Source: Clostridia bacterium (lineage in GTDB: Bacteria > Bacillota > Clostridia > Christensenellales > UBA1242). From it: a stretch of DNA of 64,000 bases. Below, one piece after another: positions 51,224-60,227 of the stretch. Below the pieces are notes generated by a model. That model had not been told where the DNA came from. It did no database searches and worked only from the letters and a program-made list of their open reading frames with translations. Position numbers and translations under genes: made by a program. Positions within the stretch are counted from its first letter, which is position 1. Each line of letters begins with the position of its first letter. The stretch covers positions 62,001 to 126,000 of the forward strand of contig JAAWCQ010000004.1 in NCBI GenBank assembly GCA_022793335.1. Direction: 5' to 3'.

Positions 51224-53622
51224 CGTAAAGCAGCCCCATGCTTATATGTTAAAGCCTTCAAAACCTTTTTCATAACCGAAGCAACCTCTTCATCAGTCAA
51301 GGTCTTTTCCATATCAGAGAGTTTAATCTTAAACGCTAAACTCTTCTTATTTTCTCCAAGCGAGTTGTTTCTATAAATATCAAATAAAGCAACATCAAAG
51401 TATAGTTTTCCACAAGAAGATTTAATTGATGCAAGAAGCTCCGCCACTGTTACACCTTCGTCAACAATGACCGCCATATCTCTTTCAACAATAGGATATT
51501 TTGAAATAGGTTTTACATTTCTTACTTTTACTGGCAAATCAGCTAAAAATTCTGTGTCTATTTCTGCATATACAACATTTACAGGAACATCGTAATTTTT
51601 TGCTACAATTGGATGAATTTTTCCAAAGCTGCCAATTACTTTACCATCAGAAATAATATCTGCAGATACACCAGGATGCAAATAAGACTGACTTGATCTT
51701 TCAATTACATATTCAAGCGAGGTTTGCGATAAAAGATTTTCAACAACACCTTTCATATTAAAGAAATCAAAGCCTTCCTCACACACAGATAACGCAAGCA
51801 TATTTCTTTCTACAGGAAGCTCTTCCAAAGGCAAACTTTTTGCCAAATAAACCCTTCCGCACTCAAAAATTCTAAGGTTTTTATTCCCTACACTTAAGTT
51901 GTAAGCTATGTTTGATAACAAGCTATGCGCCATAGAAGTCCTCATGCATGAAATATCTTCACTTATTGGATTTGCAATCTTTACTACCTTATATTCCTCT
52001 GAATTTAACAACAGCTTATCGTTTACATCTCCAGGCACCAAAGAATATGAGACATTCTCATAAAATCCTTTTTCAACAAGGGTATTTCTGAAACCTCTTT
52101 CCAAAAGCAATCTTGGATGATGTTGACCTTCAGTTACTGAAGCATGTTCAAACAGCTTATAATCTAAGCTGTCATAATGATAGTATCCATAAAGTCTTAT
52201 AATCTCTTCCGCCAAGTCATAGTCATTCTCGATATCTTCTCTATAAGGTGGCACTTTGCAATGAAGTTTGTCCCCAAGTGCTTGAGTTGTTATTCCAAGA
52301 CTATTCAAAATTCTTACCATTTCTTGTGTAGGCACATCAATACCCAAAATAGCATTGATAAGTTTAATAGAACAAACTATTTCTCTTGCCTCATTTTTCT
52401 TATTGCAAATATCAATACATCCACGAGCCACCTTTCCACATTTAAGTTTTGAAACTAAATGCAAAGCTCTTGCAAGCCCCAGCTCAGCATTTGCAACATT
52501 TACACCTTTTTCATATCTAGCCGATGAATCAGTCCTCACGCCAAGCCTTCTGCTTGTAATTCTTATTGATTTCAAGTCAAAAACTGCACTTTCAAGCACA
52601 CAAGTTGTCGTTTCATCAGTAATACATGAATCAGTGCCGCCAATGACACCGGCAATAACCATTGGCCTATTTTCATCTGCTATAACCATAACATCTTCAT
52701 CAAGTTGATAATCACTATGATTTAGCGCTGAAATAACTTCACCTTTTTTCGCTTGTCTTACTCTTATTTTCTGCCCACCAATATTTTTTTGATCAAAAGC
52801 ATGAAGAGGTTGCCCCATTTCTATCAATACATAATTGGTTATATCAACCATAGTATTTATAGGTTTTATTCCAACCGCATTCAATCTCGCCCTTAGCCAT
52901 AAAGGAGATCTCTCAATTTTAACATCGGTAATAGCACCTGCCATATATCTATAACAATTTGGTGAAGAAACCTCGACTCCTACAAAATTATACACAGTAT
53001 CTTTTGAATAAACATCTATATCATAATTAAGATTTATTTTCTTAAGCTCTCTGCCAAGCAACGCACAAACTTCTCTCGCAATGCCAACAACACTCATACA
53101 ATCAGCTCTGTTTGGAGTTATGTTGATGTCATAAATCACATCATCAAGCATAAGCGCCTTATCAATAGCTATTCCTGGTTTCATATCATTTGGCAAAATT
53201 AAGATGCCATCAACGCCCGCGCCTTCAAAATAATTTTCATCAATGCCAAGCTCCTGCCCAGAGCAAAACATTCCGCAAGACTCAACACCTCTCATCTTTG
53301 TTTTTTGAATTTTTACACCATTTACAAGATCAGCACCTTCCAAACTCACAGGTACAACAGCGCCTTCAAACACATTTGTTGCAGCAGTGATAATTTGGGT
53401 AACAACTCCACCACCAATATCCACACGACAAACAACAAGTCTATCCGCTTCTGGATGCTTCTCTATTTTAATTATTCTTCCCACTACAACATGATGAAGA
53501 TGCTCGTTTTGATAGATAACTTCCTCAACTTCCATACCTGCCGCTGTCAATTTTTCAGCAAGTAATTCGGGAGCAATGTCAATATCCACCATATCTTTAA
53601 GCCAGTTATAAGTTACTTTCAT
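51220..53622 (-). CDS. pheT: Phenylalanyl-tRNA synthetase beta subunit
   Basis: PheT is the large, editing subunit of the alpha2beta2 synthetase. The 800-residue protein has the N-terminal tRNA-binding OB domain (about 40-150), the B3/B4 editing domain (about 210-370), B5 (about 400-470), a catalytic-like core and the C-terminal FDX-ACB anticodon domain (about 705-800, PISKYPIVERDMAVIVDEGV). AAGGAGAAAAA precedes the ATG. It follows pheS after 80 bp and overlaps the desulfurase gene. Confidence 0.96.
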   Translation of the reverse strand: MKVTYNWLKDMVDIDIAPELLAEKLTAAGMEVEEVIYQNEHLHHVVVGRIIKIEKHPEADRLVVCRVDIGGGVVTQIITAATNVFEGAVVPVSLEGADLVNGVKIQKTKMRGVESCGMFCSGQELGIDENYFEGAGVDGILILPNDMKPGIAIDKALMLDDVIYDINITPNRADCMSVVGIAREVCALLGRELKKINLNYDIDVYSKDTVYNFVGVEVSSPNCYRYMAGAITDVKIERSPLWLRARLNAVGIKPINTMVDITNYVLIEMGQPLHAFDQKNIGGQKIRVRQAKKGEVISALNHSDYQLDEDVMVIADENRPMVIAGVIGGTDSCITDETTTCVLESAVFDLKSIRITSRRLGVRTDSSARYEKGVNVANAELGLARALHLVSKLKCGKVARGCIDICNKKNEAREIVCSIKLINAILGIDVPTQEMVRILNSLGITTQALGDKLHCKVPPYREDIENDYDLAEEIIRLYGYYHYDSLDYKLFEHASVTEGQHHPRLLLERGFRNTLVEKGFYENVSYSLVPGDVNDKLLLNSEEYKVVKIANPISEDISCMRTSMAHSLLSNIAYNLSVGNKNLRIFECGRVYLAKSLPLEELPVERNMLALSVCEEGFDFFNMKGVVENLLSQTSLEYVIERSSQSYLHPGVSADIISDGKVIGSFGKIHPIVAKNYDVPVNVVYAEIDTEFLADLPVKVRNVKPISKYPIVERDMAVIVDEGVTVAELLASIKSSCGKLYFDVALFDIYRNNSLGENKKSLAFKIKLSDMEKTLTDEEVASVMKKVLKALTYKHGAALR

Positions 53623-53702
53623 TTTTTCTCCTTAAATTTATATATTTATTTTACCTAAACAAGTTTCAGTTTTGTCTTTATTCAAACAAACACCCAAAAC
53701 AC

Positions 53703-54731
53703 CTATTTCATCTGATTTAAAAATCTTATGTCATTTCGATAAAGGTTTCTTATATTACCGATACTGTTTAAAATCATAGCTGTTCTATCAAGGCCAAAGC
53801 CAAATGCAAAACCTCTATATTTCTTGCTGTCAATTCCAGACATTTCAAGCACTTTAGGGTTTACAATTCCCGCGCCTAAAAGCTCAAGCATGCCTGTACC
53901 TTTACATACTGAACAACCTTTTCCATGGCAAGATGGACAAGAAACATCGACTTCAATACTTGGCTCTGTAAAAGGAAAGAAAGATGGTCTAAATCTTATC
54001 GTAGTTTCTTCTCCAAACAATCTTTTCATAAGAATAGTCAACATAGATTTTAAGTCTGCCATAGAAACATTTTCATCAATAACAAGCCCTTCCAACTGAT
54101 TAAATACTGGACTATGCGTTGAGTCACTGTCATTTCTATAAGTTTTTCCAGGACAAATAATCTTAAACGGAGGTTTTCTTACTTCCATTTCTCTTGCTTG
54201 AACAGCAGAAGTTTGAGATCTAAGCAAAATGTTTTCATTTATAAAGAATGTGTCTTGCATATCTCTTGAAGGATGATTTTTTGGAATATTCATTGCTTCG
54301 AAATTATAATAATCCGACTCAACCTCCGGCCCTTCAACGACAGAAAAACCAAGCTTAACACAAATATCAGTCAGCCTATCCACAACATCAGCTATTGGAT
54401 GCAGAGCGCCCTTTAAACAATCTTTTGCAGGCTCTGTTATATCAACTTTTTCGCTCTCCAATCTTTCACTAAGCTCATTTTGTTCAAACTCCGCCTCTTT
54501 TTTTGCAATACGCTCTTCAATTTCGTTTCTAACCTTGTTGATAAGTGCACCAACTTTTGGTCTTTCTTCAGCTGCAACATCACGCATCCCCTTTGACAAC
54601 ATCGTAAGATGCCCAGACTTGCCAAAAACTTTGACTTTAATATCATTTAAAGCCTTTCTAAGCGAATAATCAACTTTGTCAATTTCTGCAAGCACTTCCT
54701 GTTTCAACTTTTCAAGCTCATCAATCAACAT
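53703..54731 (-). CDS. pheS: Phenylalanyl-tRNA synthetase alpha subunit
   Basis: PheS holds the aminoacylation site. The N-terminal coiled coil (about 1-85) is followed by the class II core: motif 2 around RSQTSAVQAREMEVRKPPFKIICPGKTYRND, the zinc-like CPSCHGKGCSVC cluster, and motif 3 GFAFGFGLDRTAMIL. The start at 54731 follows GGAGG; a second in-frame ATG 12 nt upstream overlaps that site. The length of 342 residues is normal. Expression is set by the T-box leader. Confidence 0.96.
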   Translation of the reverse strand: MLIDELEKLKQEVLAEIDKVDYSLRKALNDIKVKVFGKSGHLTMLSKGMRDVAAEERPKVGALINKVRNEIEERIAKKEAEFEQNELSERLESEKVDITEPAKDCLKGALHPIADVVDRLTDICVKLGFSVVEGPEVESDYYNFEAMNIPKNHPSRDMQDTFFINENILLRSQTSAVQAREMEVRKPPFKIICPGKTYRNDSDSTHSPVFNQLEGLVIDENVSMADLKSMLTILMKRLFGEETTIRFRPSFFPFTEPSIEVDVSCPSCHGKGCSVCKGTGMLELLGAGIVNPKVLEMSGIDSKKYRGFAFGFGLDRTAMILNSIGNIRNLYRNDIRFLNQMK

Positions 54732-54834
54732 AAATTCCTCCATAAACTAAAATAAGATGAATAATAAATTTTCAATAGTTTAAACATGACAATCTTTTCG
54801 TTTATGCCAAATTAGTTTGAAAATTTACATATAA

Positions 54835-55112
54835 AAAAGCCCTCTTCGCATTAGGACGAAAGAGAACTTTTCGTGGTACCACCTAAATTTAATGAGCAAG
54901 CACTCATACTTATTTAATCTTTAACGCAGATATACGGCAAAAACTACTTTCAATAATTTAAAATCAACACTTAAAATAAAATAAGCAAATTTTAAAATAA
55001 GTTTCATAATTGCAGCTAGAAAGTGAATTTACATACTATTTGACACCCACATTTCAGCTTAAAGTGAGCTCTCTGAGACAAACATTATACGCTACTAGTC
55101 TTTCATCATCGC
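54835..55112 (-). promoter_or_regulatory. T-box leader controlling pheST (Phe specifier)
   Basis: On the minus strand the conserved AGAGAG (about 55074-55068) of stem I is followed by a probable TTC (Phe) specifier at 55027-55025. Later come the T-box AGGTGGTACCACG (54884-54872) and a terminator hairpin ending in T residues (54868-54835). Uncharged tRNA-Phe should pair with the specifier and T-box, stabilise the antiterminator and switch on pheS-pheT-iscS-thiI. Confidence 0.9.
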
Positions 55113-55127
55113 CTTTTATAAATTAAA

Positions 55128-55155
55128 ATTATAATTATTATTATATTTTTGTCAA
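55128..55155 (-). promoter_or_regulatory. pheST T-box transcript promoter
   Basis: On the minus strand TTGACA (55155-55150), 16-bp spacer, TATAAT (55133-55128). It diverges from the rluA-like promoter only 17 bp away. Confidence 0.8.
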
Positions 55156-55172
55156 GCAATTTTAAGATTGTT

Positions 55173-55200
55173 TTGCAATTTTAAAAATATATGCTAAAAT
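55173..55200 (+). promoter_or_regulatory. Leaderless promoter of the rluA-like gene
   Basis: TTGCAA (55173-55178), 16-bp spacer, TAAAAT (55195-55200), then 7 nt before the ATG at 55208. No Shine-Dalgarno is present. Confidence 0.65.
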
Positions 55201-55207
55201 AAATATC

Positions 55208-56086
55208 ATGAAATACCATCAATTCAACATAACCAAACACTATTCCTCCATCTATTATTTTCTAAAAGATGAAAAGTTTTCAGAAAACTATATTTCAAAT
55301 CTAAGAAAAGAATGGGGAAATATTTCAGTAAACAATCAAATCGTAAATATTCGCAAAAGTTTATCTCCAGGTGATATTTTAAAAATAAACAGCAATCCAA
55401 ACAAGAAAACTACTATTATGCAATGCATACTACCACTAGATATTGTATATGAAGATGAATACTACCTACTTATTAACAAACCAAGCGGTCTTTCATGCAT
55501 GCCAAATAAACGACACTACACTAAAAATCTTGCAGGAGCAATTTGCAACTACATGCAACAAAAAGATGAAAATTTTGTTCTCAGAATTATCAACAGGCTC
55601 GATAAAGACACTGCTGGAATTATAATAGTTGCAAAAGATAGCATCGCCCAAAATAAAATTAAAGATATAAACAAAACTTATCATGCTGTTTGTCAAGGCG
55701 AAATCAACACCCCTATTACTATAAATAAACCAATTAAAACAATTTGCAAAAATGGAATAAATAATCAAAAAAGAACAACCGCGGACGATGGTCAAGAAGC
55801 GACGACTTTTGTAATTCCTATCAAATCCAACAACAATTTTAGCTTAATCAGTTTGAATTTATTACATGGAAGGACGCACCAAATAAGAGTACATCTCTCA
55901 TCAATAAACCACTCTCTTATTGGAGATGAATTATATGGCGAAAAAAGCAATCTAATAAACCATACTGCCCTTATTTGCGACAAACTCAGTTTCTTTCATC
56001 CATTTAAAAATCAAACAATAGAATTTAAATTAAAATTCCCAGAAGATTTCCTAAAGCTTTTAAAAACAACCGATTTATTGAATTAA
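55208..56086 (+). CDS. RluA-family RNA pseudouridine synthase
   Basis: These enzymes isomerise uridines in 23S rRNA or tRNA. An S4-like RNA-binding domain (about residues 15-70) precedes the catalytic domain with INRLDKDTAGIIIVAKD, where Asp is the nucleophile, and the GRTHQIRVHLSSINHSLIGDELYG motif. The 292-residue length is normal. The substrate (RluD-, RluC- or TruC-like) cannot be assigned. It is the only gene of its transcript, with a leaderless promoter and a shared terminator. Confidence 0.9.
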   Translation: MKYHQFNITKHYSSIYYFLKDEKFSENYISNLRKEWGNISVNNQIVNIRKSLSPGDILKINSNPNKKTTIMQCILPLDIVYEDEYYLLINKPSGLSCMPNKRHYTKNLAGAICNYMQQKDENFVLRIINRLDKDTAGIIIVAKDSIAQNKIKDINKTYHAVCQGEINTPITINKPIKTICKNGINNQKRTTADDGQEATTFVIPIKSNNNFSLISLNLLHGRTHQIRVHLSSINHSLIGDELYGEKSNLINHTALICDKLSFFHPFKNQTIEFKLKFPEDFLKLLKTTDLLN

Positions 56087-56087
56087 A

Positions 56088-56113
56088 AAAATCTACAAAT
56101 TTATGTAGATTTT
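56088..56113. terminator. Bidirectional terminator between rluA-like gene and asnS
   Basis: AAAATCTACA (56088-56097) pairs with TGTAGATTTT (56104-56113), with A-tract and T-tract on the two sides. Confidence 0.8.
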
Positions 56114-56184
56114 TATTTTTATCATTAAACCTTAACACGAAATTTAAAATCCAACTATTTTGGCGTCTTAAAGCTAAAAAATTA

Positions 56185-57567
56185 TTAAAACTCACAGTTG
56201 TTTGGCGTTCTTGGGAACAAGATTACATCACGGATATTTGAAACACCTGTAATATACATAAGTATGCGTTCAAAACCAAGCCCAAAACCACTATGTTCAA
56301 CAGAGCCAAACTTTCTCAAATTCAAATACCACCAATAGTCATCTTCTTTTAAATTGATATTTTTCATGTGATTTACAAGCTTGTCATAATCAGTTTCTCT
56401 TTCGCTTCCACCTGTAACTTCTCCAATTCCTGGAAATAAAAGGTCACAAGCTCTGACAGTCTTTCCATCCTCATTTTGTTTCATATAAAAGGCCTTAATC
56501 GCTTTTGGATAGTCAGTTACAAAGACAGGCTTTTTAAAAACAACTTCAGAAAGATATCTTTCATGTTCAGTCTGAATATCAGCACCCCACTCAACAGGAA
56601 ATTCAAACTTATCATTATTTTTCTTCAAGATTTCAATTGCTTCAGTGTAAGTCACTCGACCAAATTCATTATTAACCACATTGCTTAGCCTGTCAAACAA
56701 GCCTTTATCCACAAAATCATTGAAGAATTTCATTTCATCAGGACATCTCTTTAAAATATTTGAAATCAAATATTTCATCATTTCTTCTTCAAGATCCATG
56801 AGCCCTTCAAGGTCCATAAAACACACCTCAGGCTCCAAATGCCAAAACTCATTAACATGGCGAGTTGTATTGCTATTTTCAGCCCTAAAAGAAGGTCCAA
56901 AGGTATAAATTTTTCCAAAAGCAAACGCGCATGTTTCACCTTCAAGCTGACCTGTAGGACTTAAGTATACCTTCTTGCCAAAAAGCTCATCTTTTGGGTC
57001 AAACTGCCTGTTTTCATCATAAATATTTTGAGTTGTAACTCTAAAAAGCTCACTTCCGCCCTCACAATCGGATGAAGTTAGCAAAGGTGTATGAACATGA
57101 ACAAAGCCTTTATTCTCAAAAAACTCATGCAAGATATAAGCAAGTTTACTTCTTACTCTAAATACTGCATTAAAAAGATTTGTTCTTGGCCTAAGATATG
57201 CTATCTCTCTTAAAAATTCCAATGAATGTTTCTTTTTTTGAAGCGGATATTCGCTATCAGTTGCGCTTATCACTTCAATTTCTTCAGCTTGCATTTCAAA
57301 TGGTTGTTTGTTTTCTGGAGTTAAAACAAGATTACCCTTGCACATAATAGCAGAGCCAGTATTAAGCTTTTCAACTATGTCAAAGTTTGCAAGTTTTTCT
57401 TCAGTGAAAACAATCTGAAGCCCTTTAAAGCAGGTGCCATCAGTCAAATCTATAAAGCCAAACTTTCCGTTTCCACGGCAGCTTTTTACCCAACCAGCAA
57501 CAACAAGTTGTCCTTTTGTATATTCTTCTTTATTATCATATATAGATTTTATGTCAGTTTTTATCAT
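56185..57567 (-). CDS. asnS: Asparaginyl-tRNA synthetase
   Basis: AsnS directly charges tRNA-Asn, so this organism need not rely only on transamidation for Asn-tRNA. The N-terminal OB anticodon domain (about 1-105; VVAGWVKSCRGNGKFGFIDL) is followed by the class II core with motif 2 (YTFGPSFRAENSNTTRHVNEFW) and motif 3 (GFGLGFERILMYITG). The start at 57567 follows GGGAGA at proper spacing; an ATG 12 nt upstream lies in that site. Length 460 residues is normal. Confidence 0.96.
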   Translation of the reverse strand: MIKTDIKSIYDNKEEYTKGQLVVAGWVKSCRGNGKFGFIDLTDGTCFKGLQIVFTEEKLANFDIVEKLNTGSAIMCKGNLVLTPENKQPFEMQAEEIEVISATDSEYPLQKKKHSLEFLREIAYLRPRTNLFNAVFRVRSKLAYILHEFFENKGFVHVHTPLLTSSDCEGGSELFRVTTQNIYDENRQFDPKDELFGKKVYLSPTGQLEGETCAFAFGKIYTFGPSFRAENSNTTRHVNEFWHLEPEVCFMDLEGLMDLEEEMMKYLISNILKRCPDEMKFFNDFVDKGLFDRLSNVVNNEFGRVTYTEAIEILKKNNDKFEFPVEWGADIQTEHERYLSEVVFKKPVFVTDYPKAIKAFYMKQNEDGKTVRACDLLFPGIGEVTGGSERETDYDKLVNHMKNINLKEDDYWWYLNLRKFGSVEHSGFGLGFERILMYITGVSNIRDVILFPRTPNNCEF

Positions 57568-57617
57568 ACATTCTCCCATAATAATTCATAATCAAGGTCT
57601 TTTTAAGACACTTTTAT

Positions 57618-57645
57618 ATTATACCACAAGCGCACACTCAATCAA
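57618..57645 (-). promoter_or_regulatory. asnS promoter
   Basis: On the minus strand TTGATT (57645-57640), 16-bp spacer, TATAAT (57623-57618). A small GTCTT/AAGAC hairpin lies in the leader. Confidence 0.75.
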
Positions 57646-57658
57646 AACATTTTAATAA

Positions 57659-57685
57659 AAAATCTCTAAACAATTTAGAGATTTT
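57659..57685 (-). terminator. Terminator after the lipoprotein gene
   Basis: AAATCTCTAAA and TTTAGAGATTT form an 11-bp stem with a 3-nt loop, flanked in the minus direction by a T-run. Confidence 0.85.
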
Positions 57686-57699
57686 ATTTTTTTCTATTA

Positions 57700-58158
57700 T
57701 TATAACATAAAGAAACAGCCACTCAAAGACAATGTGGAATTTTCTGTAATAACAACAGTATATTCCAAAACTTGATAATCATCATTTTCGATTATTTCAT
57801 ATTCAACACCTTGTCCATTAAATTGCATAGAAAAATCACTTGACAAAAATGATGAATAAAATGTGAGTGTAACTTGCGTATTTTCTTCAAGCTTATTCAA
57901 GATATTATTTGAATGTGAATCGATATACAAACAAACGCTTTGATCAATATTTACTTCATAAAAGTTTTCTGAATTATTGATAAGGTTATCTGTCTCTTTT
58001 ATCTCGATTACAGATTCAGCATTTTCTAAACTTACTATATCAATTGATAAATTAAAACTCTTCTTTTCGCCTGATACATTGCCGCCTGCACAAGCTACTA
58101 AAACTGGCAAAGCTATAATTATAAAAGCCGCCAAAAATACTTTATAAAACTTTTTCAT
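57700..58158 (-). CDS. Predicted lipoprotein, function unknown
   Basis: The 152-residue product has a signal peptide (Lys-rich start, hydrophobic core about residues 7-20) and a lipobox LVAC with the candidate lipidated cysteine at 23, followed by the flexible AGGNVSG stretch. The rest is acidic and predicted to be mostly strands; it ends in a hydrophobic CFFML. I recognise no family. GGAG lies 5-6 nt before the ATG. It has its own promoter and terminator and no functional link to the neighbours. Confidence 0.75.
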   Translation of the reverse strand: MKKFYKVFLAAFIIIALPVLVACAGGNVSGEKKSFNLSIDIVSLENAESVIEIKETDNLINNSENFYEVNIDQSVCLYIDSHSNNILNKLEENTQVTLTFYSSFLSSDFSMQFNGQGVEYEIIENDDYQVLEYTVVITENSTLSLSGCFFML

Positions 58159-58180
58159 CTTTCTCCTCAGTTACTTTTAT

Positions 58181-58209
58181 ATTTTATCATTTTTGATTAA
58201 ATTTTCCAA
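58181..58209 (-). promoter_or_regulatory. Promoter of the lipoprotein gene
   Basis: On the minus strand TTGGAA (58209-58204), 17-bp spacer, TAAAAT (58186-58181). Confidence 0.6.
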
Positions 58210-58362
58210 ATGATTTTGACAATATTTTCATAAATCGTCAATTTATTTTAACAATATACAGATTTCTCCATAAATCATTTGATTTCTATTAAAAACGACA
58301 TTATAAATAAAATCAAGAAAAAGAGGACACTTTGCCAATTTTAAAAAAATTTATAAAACAAA

Positions 58363-58392
58363 AAAACCTTGCTGAACAAACAACAAGGTTTT
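58363..58392 (-). terminator. Terminator after tRNA-Leu
   Basis: AAAACCTTG (58363-58371) pairs with CAAGGTTTT (58384-58392), followed in the minus direction by T residues. Confidence 0.85.
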
Positions 58393-58399
58393 AATAGCT

Positions 58400-58481
58400 T
58401 GGTGCGGGCGGTGGGAGTCGAACCCACACCCTTTCGGACTTGCCCCTTAAACAAGCGCGTCTGCCATTCCGCCACGCCCGC
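58400..58481 (-). tRNA. tRNA-Leu, anticodon AAG, CCA encoded
   Basis: The acceptor stem is GCGGGCG/CGCCCGC, followed by a D arm, an anticodon stem CTTGT/GCAAG around loop TTAAGGG, a long variable arm (TCCGAAAGGGT) typical of leucine tRNA, T arm GTGGG-TTCGACT-CCCAC, discriminator A and an encoded CCA. The middle of the loop reads AAG (plus-strand 58446-58448). Reading CUN codons this way needs A34 to inosine conversion by a TadA-type deaminase, which is unusual in bacteria outside tRNA-Arg(ACG). Confidence 0.93.
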
Positions 58482-58521
58482 AAACCAAATTTAAAACAAG
58501 CTTTTTTAAACTTGCTTTATT

Positions 58522-58550
58522 ATTATATCTATTATTATAAATTTTGTCAA
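58522..58550 (-). promoter_or_regulatory. tRNA-Leu promoter (perfect consensus)
   Basis: On the minus strand TTGACA (58550-58545), 17-bp spacer, TATAAT (58527-58522): an exact consensus promoter, as expected for a tRNA gene. The short leader has an AAGC/GCTT hairpin. Confidence 0.85.
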
Positions 58551-58568
58551 CAATTTTTTAATAAAAAA

Positions 58569-58591
58569 AATAAAAAATCACTAAAAAGTGA
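58569..58591 (-). terminator. Terminator after the ferritin-like gene
   Basis: TCACT (58578-58582) and AGTGA (58587-58591) form a short stem, followed in the minus direction by T residues. Confidence 0.55.
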
Positions 58592-58592
58592 C

Positions 58593-58880
58593 TTATTTAT
58601 TTTCATCTTCAAATTCTTTCAACCCTTTTTCAAATTGAATTTTACTTTCAGGGTCAAGCATAAACAAAAGTCCAAACAACTGTCCCACATGAAGTTTTTC
58701 TTCTTTTGCAATATCTTTAATAGTGTTTTGCGCCGATGGAAGAGTTGCTTGCATTAAGTGAGTCTCATAACCAATAATAGCCTCCAATTCCCCCATTATA
58801 TCAAGCCTTGCATTCTGCGTCATTGTATATTTGGCAGATGCATTTGGCGTAGTATCTAAAATATTAAAAAATCCTTTCAT
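58593..58880 (-). CDS. Short ferritin-like protein
   Basis: The 95-residue protein has two predicted helices with metal-type motifs: Glu31, Glu33, Glu39 and His41 (ELEAIIGYETH), and Glu60, Glu61 and His64 (KEEKLH). This pattern is that of half a ferritin/rubrerythrin four-helix bundle, so two subunits would form a di-iron site, as in encapsulated ferritins. It has no ferredoxin or rubredoxin domain. GGAGG precedes the ATG. No encapsulin gene lies nearby. Role in iron storage or oxidative defence is inferred; it could also be a structural relative without catalysis. Confidence 0.65.
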   Translation of the reverse strand: MKGFFNILDTTPNASAKYTMTQNARLDIMGELEAIIGYETHLMQATLPSAQNTIKDIAKEEKLHVGQLFGLLFMLDPESKIQFEKGLKEFEDENK

Positions 58881-58934
58881 ACAACCTCCAAGTTTTTATA
58901 TGAAATATTTTCTAGATTTGCCATTAAAACAAAT

Positions 58935-58966
58935 AAAAAAGAAGCATATTAACATACTTCTTTTTT
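58935..58966 (-). terminator. Terminator at the end of clpX
   Basis: AAAAAAGAAG (58935-58944) pairs with CTTCTTTTTT (58957-58966); the hairpin overlaps the clpX stop region and has a T-run in the minus direction. Confidence 0.7.
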
Positions 58967-60214
58967 GTCATCAACTTTTTTAATTATTTCAGGTTGAGCA
59001 TCATCAATTTCAATAAACTTTGATGTAACAATAATTTTATCAACATTGCTGTAACTTGGAGCCTCATACATAAGCTTTGTCATTCGCGATTCAATTATCG
59101 TCCTAAGCCCTCTGGCACCCGTCTTTAATTCAATAGCTTTTTTAGCAATTGCTGAGATTGCATCTTCAGTAAACTCAATGTTCATATCATCCATCTTAAA
59201 CATTAAAGTATATTGTTTTATCAATGAATTTTTAGGCTCTTTTAAAATTCTGACAAGCGCTTTCTCATCAAGCTCATTCAGCCCAACAGTAATTGGCAAC
59301 CTGCCAATAAATTCTGGTATTAAACCAAATTTGATTAAATCATTTGGTTGCACCTCTTTTGCGTAGTTTGCCCCCACGCCTTCTTCAACATTCTTTATTT
59401 GAGCATTAAATCCAAGCGAGGTGTCATTTTTGCGACTTTCAATAATTTTATCAAGACCTACAAAAGCACCACCACAAATAAACAATATATTGGTTGTATC
59501 TATCTGTATCATTTCTTGATGAGGATGCTTTCTACCACCTTGAGGTGGAACTGAAGCCACTGTGCTTTCCAAAATCTTAAGCAGCGCCTGTTGAACGCCT
59601 TCACCCGCAACATCTCTCGTAATTGAAACATTTTGTGTTTTACGGGCAATCTTATCAATTTCATCAATATAAATAATTCCGCGTTGAGCTTTTTCGATGT
59701 CATAATCGGCATTTTGTATAAGCTTTAATAATATATTTTCAACATCATCGCCTACATAACCTGCCTCAGTCAATGTAGTTGCATCGGCAGTAGCAAAAGG
59801 CACTTTTAAAATCTTTGCTAAAGTCTTTGCAAGAAGTGTTTTACCAGAGCCTGTTGCACCAAGCATTAAAATGTTGCTCTTTTCAAGCTCTACATCTTCA
59901 GCCTCTTTTTCTTTGCGCAAATCTCTATCAAAATTGTAATTAAGTCTCTTATAATGGTTATAAACCGCCACAGCAAGCACTTTCTTAGCTTCATCTTGAC
60001 CAATGATATATTCATCAAGTTTAGACTTTATTTCGCTTGGTGAAGGCAATTCCAATTTTTCAAATTTTGAAGTTTTTGCCACATCCACAATAATATCTTT
60101 ACAGATTTCAATGCATTCATCACAAATATAAGCTTCACCATTTGGGCTTGCGATAAGCTTCTTAGCATCTCGTTGACTTTTTCCACAAAAACTACATTTA
60201 CATTCTTCGCTCAT
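58949..60214 (-). CDS. clpX: ATP-dependent Clp protease ATPase subunit ClpX
   Basis: ClpX unfolds substrates and feeds them to ClpP. The N-terminal zinc-binding domain has CSFCGKS and CDECIEIC. Walker A is [15 protein letters not shown], Walker [11 protein letters not shown], and the [13 protein letters not shown] and [12 protein letters not shown] segments are family-typical. The 421-residue length is normal. GGAGGAG precedes the ATG. It is encoded 13 bp after clpP, so the two make one operon. Confidence 0.97.
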   Translation of the reverse strand: MSEECKCSFCGKSQRDAKKLIASPNGEAYICDECIEICKDIIVDVAKTSKFEKLELPSPSEIKSKLDEYIIGQDEAKKVLAVAVYNHYKRLNYNFDRDLRKEKEAEDVELEKSNILMLGATGSGKTLLAKTLAKILKVPFATADATTLTEAGYVGDDVENILLKLIQNADYDIEKAQRGIIYIDEIDKIARKTQNVSITRDVAGEGVQQALLKILESTVASVPPQGGRKHPHQEMIQIDTTNILFICGGAFVGLDKIIESRKNDTSLGFNAQIKNVEEGVGANYAKEVQPNDLIKFGLIPEFIGRLPITVGLNELDEKALVRILKEPKNSLIKQYTLMFKMDDMNIEFTEDAISAIAKKAIELKTGARGLRTIIESRMTKLMYEAPSYSNVDKIIVTSKFIEIDDAQPEIIKKVDDKKEVC

Positions 60215-60227
60215 AAACTCCTCCTAA

